Positions 56,836 through 64,000 of a stretch of DNA of 64,000 nt are shown piece by piece. Origin of the DNA: Dipodascopsis uninucleata var. uninucleata (lineage: Eukaryota; Ascomycota; Lipomycetes; Lipomycetales; Lipomycetaceae); contig JAJLTO010000018.1 in NCBI GenBank assembly GCA_030568195.1, forward strand, positions 62,001 to 126,000, in the 5' to 3' direction. A program made the position numbers and the translations under genes. How positions within the stretch are numbered: position 1 is the first letter of the stretch; each line of letters starts with the position of its first letter. The notes beneath the pieces were generated by a model. The model did no database searches. It saw nothing but the letters and a program-made list of their open reading frames with translations, and was not told where the DNA came from.

Positions 56836-59800
56836 CTAATTTAAGAACCCTTTACATCCTGCAGAACCGCAGAGACAAGGTATACGTTCGTCTGAATTTA
56901 CTTCTCGCTCAAATTTGTAGTCGTATGTGAGTTCTTCATTAGCTTGGATGTCTCGTAAGGCATATATGACAATTCTCTTCTGACCTTCCACTTTAATGAT
57001 CTTTGCCGTACAGCTAGGCGTACAGCAATGATTGATGAATCTTGCAATACCACCACGCTTCGTAGCATCGACTACTGTGCTTTCATCGATTCTAAACAGA
57101 TAGCTACTTCCAATACCATTCTTTAGGTATCGTCGTTCACGCATATCGGCAACTGGCTGTCGAATCACCTCGCCGACATATTCAATGATCATGTCATTTG
57201 CCGCAATATTCTCCATAGCATATAATCCCCAATTATGGATTGCCGAGCGTGCAAATCGAACAGGTTTCTTACGCTTTTTTAGCTGGTTGAATCGCAAAAC
57301 GTCTGTTTCATTACTGAGAATCTGCTTCTGCAGATTAATATCAGCAACTAGACGTCTATTATTAATTCGATTTAATCGTGAAGACGTTGAATCCTTTTCT
57401 CCAGGTGCATCACCGGTTGCGGCAACTAGTGACCCAGTTCCGTCGTCTAGTTCTTCAAGAACTGGTGTTCCATCACGAGTAGCTTTATCGTTTACATCTC
57501 CATTAGCATTATGACGACCTATTTCGGAGGCAGCCTCTGCGTGTTTCTTCTTGCGTAACCTCTTGCGATGCTCTAGATATTCTGTTTTTTCAGTTTCAGG
57601 GATTCTATAATATCCTTCTGTCCGAGCAGAACCAGTAGAATTTGTGCCATTATATTCATCATCAACATAAACTTGCTTTTTGACAGCACCACGATAAACA
57701 TTATCAAAAAAGTTAGCTTTTCGAAGCTTATGTAGATAAGACCAATAATTAACATCCTCAATATTAGTTGATGATACCACATCACGTAAAGCGGCTTGTA
57801 ATAACTTGAAGTCTTCATTATCAGATACAAGATTCTGAATACCATCAAGATCTAACACCGTATCTGATTCAAATGTTGATTGATCAATTACTGTATTAGG
57901 CTTCCAATAAGAATCATCAATAGTGCTCATGTCGAAATCCTCATCAGAAGGTGTAGGTAGCTGTAGATTATCCTCCAAATCATCTTTCTTCATTTTCAAC
58001 TTCGTATCTTCGGCTTCATCTTCTTCGGAAGTTGTGAAATCTATCTTCACTAGCTTTTTCTTGCGTTTCTTAACGTCAGATTTACGCTTTCGTTTCTTGA
58101 TGTCGTCCTGTGAGTCAGTTGATTTCAAGAGCTCCGAGTCAACATCCTTCATGGCCACATCTTCTTTCAAGCCGTCAATTGTCGAATCCTCATCACTGAA
58201 CATCTTTTCAACTTCCGATTTGTCGTATTTTATAACTTCAGCATTAGCGAAATTTTCATTCTCGTGATTTTCAGACTTAATAGTGAAGTCTTTTTCATCA
58301 TCAGAATAATCAGCTCTCAAGGATGGCTCCTTGAGGTTCTTTTGGGATGCCGCTGCAGCCTCATCATCACCAAACTCTTGGATATCATCATCAGAGAAAT
58401 AATCGTTCAACTGGTGATTCATTGGACGAGACAATCTAGCACGAGCATTATGATCAGATGATGACTTGTACTTCGATCTCTCAGGTCCAGACGTAAGATT
58501 TCGTTTCTTAAATCTAGGTAGAGAAGGTAACGTTCCTGAGAATGTGTGAATTGTAGGGATTTCATTGATGTCGTTATAGATGCTAACAATCTTTCCATCT
58601 GACGTAGTTGTACTCTCACTACTTACTTCCGTCGATGAAGCTGGTTTCTCTCGCGACTTGCTATCCTTACTTACTGCTGCCAGCTTTGCTGGATCAAGAC
58701 GATCATAAATAACGGGCACTGTTATTCGCTCCTTAATATCCTTGCGAAGCGCCTCTTGCAATTCCTTCATGATAGCCACAGTAGCATCTTTTACTGGATC
58801 GATCTCTTTAAGGGGTAACGACTTTGGTCTGCTTCGCTGTTTTCCGTCAGAGCTTTTTTCGGCTTGTCGAGACCGGGAAGAACGACCGGTATCATCAGCA
58901 CTATCGTCACTCATATCACCAGCACTTCTAGGAATATGAAGATCCATATTCAATCGATAACGAAGACGTCCCATCATTCGCCCATCCAAATCAAGAAAAC
59001 AAGCTCTGGCTTCTTTAGCGCTCTCAAAAACAATATAAAAGCCAGGACGCTCGTTCTCCTCTTCATCAAACTTTCTGCTACTACGTCTATCACGATCTCG
59101 TCGATAAGAATCTCGTCTATAAGACTCTACAGCAAATACTGAAACCCAGTCATACGATCGTAAGTAGTCCTTCATATCGGAAACGTAAACCTGTGTCGTA
59201 GAAACATATCTATCTGAAATAAAAATATAGGGACGACCGTCAATTCGTGACAAAACACTGTTGCTATACTTCCGTGCGATATGTCGACTGCTTCCTCCAT
59301 AATATGAATTATCGTCAGAGCTGTGGTAATGTCTTTCACGTGAATGTGATCTTGAATCAGATGAATAAGGTGTCAAAGATCGGGAACGAGATCGAGAGCG
59401 AGAGCGAGAATGACTAGGCGACCATCGTCTTGCAAGTCTTGAATTCGATCGGCCTCGTGTTGGAGATCGTGAAGTACGAGATAAAGGACTGTTAGATCTC
59501 TTTTCATAAGAAACCGATGCTGATAATGGGGGAGGTGGTGGTGGATTAATTGTACGCGAAGACTCACGTAGACGTACTGCTTCTTCAACTTTCTTACTGC
59601 ATAAAATGCCATTGTCGTCAAACTCAACACTAACACTATCAAATCCAATTTTAATTCTTCCTGATTTTGCTGCTTCAACAGCCTTCTTAGCGGCTATATG
59701 ACCCATCACATTGTCACCGCCAGTTTTCTTAGTAAACAACTTGTCAGTACTTTTGTACCTAATTAAGCACATTCCCAATGAGACACCTGTAGTAGGATCT

Positions 59801-60699
59801 TTTTGCATTGAAAATTTGTCAAATTCACCATATTCTTTGAACTGTACTGCAACATTAGAATCAGTAACGAGAGGAGAAAAACCCCATACAAATATTTGAG
59901 ATGGAGGACGAGGTCCTATGGATGAAGAATCAAAAGCATACTTGAGCAGGTTAAGCGTGCTTAAGAATAGCTTCCGTTTTGACTTTCTCTCCCTACTGCG
60001 AGGATAATCTTTGATTAAATTTCTCGGATCATACACTCTTGAACTTCCAGAACCCATTGTTTTTCGATATATAGGCTGCTTTCCTCTTGACTTTGTTTTG
60101 TCCAGGTCAGGATCATATTCAATTTGATATGATCTACCTAGTAATGAAAGTACAGAGTCAATTCCGTCTTTACTAGAGTCAGATATTACGTCGCCATTAG
60201 TATGAGAATCGGCTGTATCTTTATTTACATTTCTGTCACTGTTTTTACCGTAATTATCATTATTTTTATCTGTGTTACTGTATCCTGAGCGTATATTAGA
60301 TCGTTCTCCATCATAACGCGGTGATGATTGATGATTTCCTGGCGATAGTTGCGACGACGATCCAATAGTTGACGATAATGTATTATTCATGCTATGCCTC
60401 CTGCTATTTCTAAACTCATCCCTATCTACTAGATGACTATCTCCGCTGTAATATTCACTTGCACCTTCTAGACTTCCTGACGAGTGCTCTACACGGTCAG
60501 GGAAAAATGTCTTCAAACTTGCTTTACCTGATGATCGAACGGGCGGCTCCCGCGACTCAGATCTAGAAGAATGCTCATGCCGCCAGCTATCACCTGAAGA
60601 ATACGCTCGAGAGTTTCGCGCCCAACCATTAGTCGTTCTATCAGCACCACTTGCAGACCGCGACGCGGCAGAAGGATAATACGACGACGGCGGAGGCAT
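56836..60699 (-). CDS. SET1: Set1 histone H3K4 methyltransferase (COMPASS)
   Basis: An intronless frame of 1287 residues. A Ser/Arg-rich head precedes a first RRM (about 262-335: [23 protein letters not shown]). An Arg/Ser-dipeptide region follows (about 410-465), then a second RRM-like Set1 RNA-binding segment (about 480-600), long acidic and Lys-rich linkers, the n-SET region, and the SET and post-SET domains (1145-1287). Catalytic-core motifs are intact: [43 protein letters not shown], and the post-SET zinc cluster [13 protein letters not shown]. The NHCC variant also occurs in S. cerevisiae Set1. It catalyses mono-, di- and trimethylation of H3K4 within COMPASS. It is divergent from eIF3m across about 500 bp. 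Confidence 0.95.
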   Translation of the reverse strand: MPPPSSYYPSAASRSASGADRTTNGWARNSRAYSSGDSWRHEHSSRSESREPPVRSSGKASLKTFFPDRVEHSSGSLEGASEYYSGDSHLVDRDEFRNSRRHSMNNTLSSTIGSSSQLSPGNHQSSPRYDGERSNIRSGYSNTDKNNDNYGKNSDRNVNKDTADSHTNGDVISDSSKDGIDSVLSLLGRSYQIEYDPDLDKTKSRGKQPIYRKTMGSGSSRVYDPRNLIKDYPRSRERKSKRKLFLSTLNLLKYAFDSSSIGPRPPSQIFVWGFSPLVTDSNVAVQFKEYGEFDKFSMQKDPTTGVSLGMCLIRYKSTDKLFTKKTGGDNVMGHIAAKKAVEAAKSGRIKIGFDSVSVEFDDNGILCSKKVEEAVRLRESSRTINPPPPPPLSASVSYEKRSNSPLSRTSRSPTRGRSNSRLARRWSPSHSRSRSRSRSRSLTPYSSDSRSHSRERHYHSSDDNSYYGGSSRHIARKYSNSVLSRIDGRPYIFISDRYVSTTQVYVSDMKDYLRSYDWVSVFAVESYRRDSYRRDRDRRSSRKFDEEENERPGFYIVFESAKEARACFLDLDGRMMGRLRYRLNMDLHIPRSAGDMSDDSADDTGRSSRSRQAEKSSDGKQRSRPKSLPLKEIDPVKDATVAIMKELQEALRKDIKERITVPVIYDRLDPAKLAAVSKDSKSREKPASSTEVSSESTTTSDGKIVSIYNDINEIPTIHTFSGTLPSLPRFKKRNLTSGPERSKYKSSSDHNARARLSRPMNHQLNDYFSDDDIQEFGDDEAAAASQKNLKEPSLRADYSDDEKDFTIKSENHENENFANAEVIKYDKSEVEKMFSDEDSTIDGLKEDVAMKDVDSELLKSTDSQDDIKKRKRKSDVKKRKKKLVKIDFTTSEEDEAEDTKLKMKKDDLEDNLQLPTPSDEDFDMSTIDDSYWKPNTVIDQSTFESDTVLDLDGIQNLVSDNEDFKLLQAALRDVVSSTNIEDVNYWSYLHKLRKANFFDNVYRGAVKKQVYVDDEYNGTNSTGSARTEGYYRIPETEKTEYLEHRKRLRKKKHAEAASEIGRHNANGDVNDKATRDGTPVLEELDDGTGSLVAATGDAPGEKDSTSSRLNRINNRRLVADINLQKQILSNETDVLRFNQLKKRKKPVRFARSAIHNWGLYAMENIAANDMIIEYVGEVIRQPVADMRERRYLKNGIGSSYLFRIDESTVVDATKRGGIARFINHCCTPSCTAKIIKVEGQKRIVIYALRDIQANEELTYDYKFEREVNSDERIPCLCGSAGCKGFLN

Positions 60700-61200
60700 C
60701 TTTTATGCCTATAATTCTACTGGAACTATTTCAGCTCTCGCCCGCTGAGAACTGCTTTTTCAGTCCAGATAGGTCCGCCTGTGATCAGTCAACCTTATAA
60801 GTGCAATCTTGATGCTAATATACTCCAGTATCTTTGATGACTATCAAAATCTAACGAAGGCTACCCTGACACGGTCGTTAACACCTACAAAAAAGGAGGA
60901 AATTTCTTTAGAATAGATTCCGGCAGGCGCAGAGTTTCTCTTGAGTATATTTCAGAATCTTACTCAGTAATATACAGCACTAATATCAGACACACAATGA
61001 CGTTACCCTGTCGAGTAAAATCGTACAATTTTTTTCTTGATCAATAATAAGGCGAAATTTTTTCATATACAGAGAAATCGACATACTAGGAGCTGCGCGG
61101 ATTATTAGGAGCAAGCTGGTAAATATCGTTTTATAAAAGCAAGGAGTAGATCGATAAGGTGTCCCCAAAAACGAAGTAAAGATAGAAATTGGATGAAACA
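60700..61200. promoter_or_regulatory. divergent promoter SET1 / eIF3m
   Basis: 500 bp between divergent housekeeping genes. AT-rich, no gene. An upstream in-frame TTG at 61189 is not regarded as the eIF3m start. Confidence 0.45.
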
Positions 61201-62728
61201 ATGGAGGATCCAGGTACAGATTATAATCAAGGTATTCTCACTATCGTGGGCACCCCAGCAGAACACGTTGCCGAGTTAGCAGCTTTCATCGATGCAGTAA
61301 ATGGTTACGAGGTCCCGGAAACAGAAGAAGAGGCGCCGCTAGGTCCTTTAGCCTCACAGGTTGCTTCGCTTATTGTTGTTCTAACTAGCGAAGGAGAGGA
61401 TGAAGACGAAGCAGCAATTGATCCTGAATCGTTGGAGAGTGCAATCAAGCTGGTGATGGATAATGCCGGTTCTCTTTCAAAGGCTTCAGAGAAAGGTAAA
61501 TATAAAGCTGCTTTTCGGACCTGTGATTATTGTGGTTCTACTACTGAGGATTGATATGTAATATTATCTTTCTCAATGGTGGTGATATTTGTAATTACAT
61601 GTACTTAGTCTCGAACAAATGTTTGACAGACCAATATTGATTGACTACCACTAACATACTATTTCGTCGTTTTCTACAGATTTTGAGCCTGCATATAACT
61701 TACTGCTTCACATTTTAACGTTTTCACCTGTTGGCTTGTCGGCTCATCTACCAAAGCTCTTGACTTTATTGTTGGCTGCTAGCAAGGAGCACGCATTGGC
61801 GTCAATTTCAGTTTTGACAAACCTTTTCAATTTGGTTCCTTTCCAGTCGCCCTTGAGATTCAAGATTATTGTCGCTATTTTGGAAGCGTGCGTGTCTACC
61901 GAGAATGTGACACTTCTGCTTCCTCATTTGCCTAAGCTCCCACAATGGTTCGAAGAATGGTCAACACCAGTCGCTGACCAGGTTTCTCTCTACCTTGATA
62001 TTGCAGAAAAACTCAATAAGCTTAACGACTATCCTACCGCTATTAGATATTTGACTGATGCTCACCAATTAGCAGAGTCCTCATCAGTGGAGATTCCTGC
62101 TAAAGCCACCACTCAATTGGTGAGCCTTGTTTTAAAAGAGAAATCGTTTCTCGATTATGATGCCATTACACGTATTAGTACTGTCAAGAAGTCAGTGCCA
62201 TCTGAACTTTATACTCTTCTAGATCTTTTCGCTTCTGGTGTTCTCTCAGATTTTACTACTTTTAAGCTTTCTAATGGAGAGATTTTCGCAAAGTATGATC
62301 TTGATATCGACATCTTGACAACGAAGATTCGGTTATTAACGTTGGCCACATTGGCCATTCAGGCGACTACCCTTACCGTCTCCTATAGCTCTATTTCTCA
62401 AGCTCTTGATGTTTCTGCTGAGGAGGTTGAATTTTGGATCATTGACGTTATTAGAGCAGGCTTATTGGAAGGCAAGATGTCGCAGCTGGAACAGAAGCTG
62501 TTCGTTCATCGCGTTACGCCTAGAACCTTTGGGTCTGAACAATGGAAGGAAGTTCAACGAAGTTTGGACGTCTGGAAATCCAATTTGAAGGAAGTTCTTA
62601 CTGTTGTTCGCAATGCTCGTGTCCAGGTTGAAACGAAGCTTGCTGGTAAGGATGAAAAACACCAGCACCACCATCATCATCAAAACAATAGAGCTAACGG
62701 AAACAAGGAATCTATTGAGGTCGCATAA
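61201..62728 (+). CDS. translation initiation factor eIF3 subunit M (PCI domain)
   Basis: Two exons (61201..61495, 61680..62728) encode about 447 residues. The N-terminus is MEDPGTDYNQGILTIVG. A helical repeat region follows (HLPKLLTLLLAASKEHALAS..., TAIRYLTDAHQLAES). The PCI/winged-helix domain comes next (LDLFASGVLSDFTTF, LLTLATLAI, VSYSSISQALDVSAEEVEFWIIDVIRAGLLEGKMSQ), with the typical HRVTPRTFG and a final helix (WKEVQRSLDVWKSNLKEVL). The C-terminus is His-rich. The 184-nt intron (GTAAAT donor, CTAAC branch, CTACAG acceptor) joins SEKDFEPAYNLLL; it is long for this window. eIF3m is a core eIF3 subunit in most eukaryotes but absent from S. cerevisiae. Confidence 0.9.
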
Positions 62729-63281
62729 ATAATCCGTGCACTAGCTCATTCCTAGCCTTAACTGGCTTTGAACATAGAAAAAATCGTCATAATAGCGAAA
62801 TGAGATAAGTGCATTCTTGTAGAATTCCTCAATTAAGCTGAGGTAAACGAAAATTGGCAGCCTACCAAAAAAGCTTTATGTTTTACTATTATATCTTTCG
62901 TATTCTCTTGTATGTTTCGTTTGTTATCATGCTCAAATATTTCCTCTTTTTTAAATTGTACCGTCGGCTCTTGTGTTTTTGTTTGCCATAGTTATATGTG
63001 TTACGTCTTCTGTCAGATATTTATAATATTTTCACCTAATCTGTTAAACTGCTACTTCCATTTGTAATTCTCAGAATTGGATTCACCTATGGTAGATCCT
63101 AACTTCGGGACCTCTTCAATTTAACCCATGTATATACAATGAATGATAACAGTAATAGATCGAGTTACAATGATAGATAAATATATTTGTAAATACAATA
63201 CTCGATACTGTGAAACAATATATGTAATTGCTAGATATACGATTACTCCTTCTTCCACAGAGTAGATTACTACCTAATTTT
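62729..63281. other. convergent intergenic region
   Basis: 550 bp between the ends of eIF3m and the proteasome gene; T-rich, no coding potential. Confidence 0.45.
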
Positions 63282-64000
63282 CTACAAATCAAGAGTACGA
63301 ATGCCATCTTTATCAACGGCTTTGACCTATACAATTCGAGAAAAAAATGACAAGTTAGTATCTTCTGATGAAAACTATTCACAACATCAACTTCATTAAG
63401 CACATACCTGGATACCCTTGAAGTCAATGGGAAGTCTAGTACGTAATTCAGCAATGCACATATTCATAATCTTAATGCCCTCCTCCATAGATATATCCCG
63501 ACGATGCCAGCGATCAAGCAAAGATGAAACATAGAAAGCAGCATATCCATGGGCCGTGTAAGGAACTTCTGCTTTGGCGGCAAGATAGTCGACATAGTAA
63601 AGTTTTGGCATTGATTCCGTAACATCGTAGCCAGCAACCAGAAGATTTACCTGATATGGTTTCTACAAACAATAATCTATTAGATTTAATCTCTAAAATT
63701 TTCTTTCTTTCTTTAGTCATCTAATCTGTCACTTTTTCTGAGTTTTAAGGACAGCTGAGAGACGTGGTTTGAGAATCCATAATCGTTCTTTTACTAGTCT
63801 TCCTAAATCCATTAAAAGTCTTTACTCACACGACTCCGCAGACTGTTCGCAAGCTCACTTCTGATAAATGAACTGATGGCTGAAGTAGAAAGCTCCACCT
63901 CATTTCGCATTCCATGAAGTTGTATATTTGCTTGTGCGTATTCGGCAAATTGAACTACGTGTTTCAACTGTCAGCGTTCATCCAATCCAATCTCCAGTTT
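63282..64000 (-). CDS. PRE1: 20S proteasome subunit beta-4 (5' end beyond window)
   Basis: Three exons visible (63830..63954, 63408..63662, 63282..63326); the N-terminal exon or exons lie beyond position 64000. Sequence: VQFAEYAQANIQLHGMRNEVEL, SSFIRSELANSLRSRKPYQVNLLVAGYD, YYVDYLAAKAEVPYTAHGYAAFYVSSLLD, EEGIKIMNMCIAELRTRLPIDFKGIQ, then VKAVDKDGIRTLDL. This matches yeast Pre1 and human PSMB2 (QFAEYIQ, PYQVNVLIGGYD, PYGAHGY, DFKGVIVKIVDKDGIR). Beta-4 is a structural, non-catalytic subunit of the beta ring. Introns of 81 and 167 nt have GTATGT and GTGAGT donors. The upstream acceptor at 63955 is chosen so that a split codon gives the conserved Val before QFAEY. Confidence 0.92.

Noticed and set aside
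1-64000. tRNA genes, transposons, CRISPR, rDNA
   Set aside because: I looked for T-loop motifs (GGTTCRANYCC) on both strands, terminal repeats, transposase or reverse-transcriptase motifs and spaced repeats, and found none that held up.

Overview
The window is nuclear DNA of an ascomycete fungus. Genes are mostly compact, with short introns of about 47-110 nt. Donors are mainly GTAAGT or GTATGT, branch sites CTAAC-like and acceptors YAG. The protein set (SET1, RSA4/Notchless, recyclin-1, eIF3m, TRM112, INSIG, MPC1, proteasome beta-4, many MFS sugar porters) fits a yeast-like ascomycete. A clear VelB-type velvet gene and an eIF3m gene are present, and both are missing from Saccharomyces. My best guess is an early-diverging budding-yeast lineage such as the Lipomycetaceae. 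That placement is inference. I see no tRNA, rRNA, CRISPR or transposable element that I can support.

Positions 1-36.5 kb are accessory in character. In order: the end of a short-chain dehydrogenase, a Zn2Cys6 regulator, a GH5 glycosidase, an MFS sugar porter, a cytochrome-b2-like 2-hydroxyacid dehydrogenase ending in the peroxisomal signal SKL, a ferric-reductase-type flavocytochrome, a type-B carboxylesterase, a decayed oligopeptide (OPT) transporter and a second MFS sugar porter. A 4.2 kb gene-free stretch follows. From 22.8 to 36.5 kb lies what looks like a sugar-oxidation neighbourhood: MFS porter, LDH2/malate-dehydrogenase-family enzyme, SDR, IlvD/Edd-type sugar-acid dehydratase, two Gfo/Idh/MocA dehydrogenases (one like fungal D-xylose 1-dehydrogenase) and another MFS porter. 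Together these could import a sugar, oxidise it to an aldonic acid and dehydrate it to a 2-keto-3-deoxy acid, a non-phosphorylating route of the Weimberg/Dahms type. The lactonase and the last steps are not in the window.

Positions 39-64 kb are conserved core: RCY1 (F-box, Sec10-like, CaaX), RSA4, velB, MPC1, an INSIG gene, TRM112, SET1, eIF3m and the proteasome beta-4 subunit (cut by the window end). Large gaps (36.5-39.0, 42.5-44.8 and 46.4-49.9 kb) hold no gene I can support; the last is probably the long control or leader region of velB.

The most unusual observation is in MPC1. The conserved reading frame can be restored only if a two-nucleotide exon (GT, 52728-52729) is spliced between two introns. 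That dinucleotide is flanked by a branch-like site and acceptor on one side and a perfect GTAAGT donor on the other.
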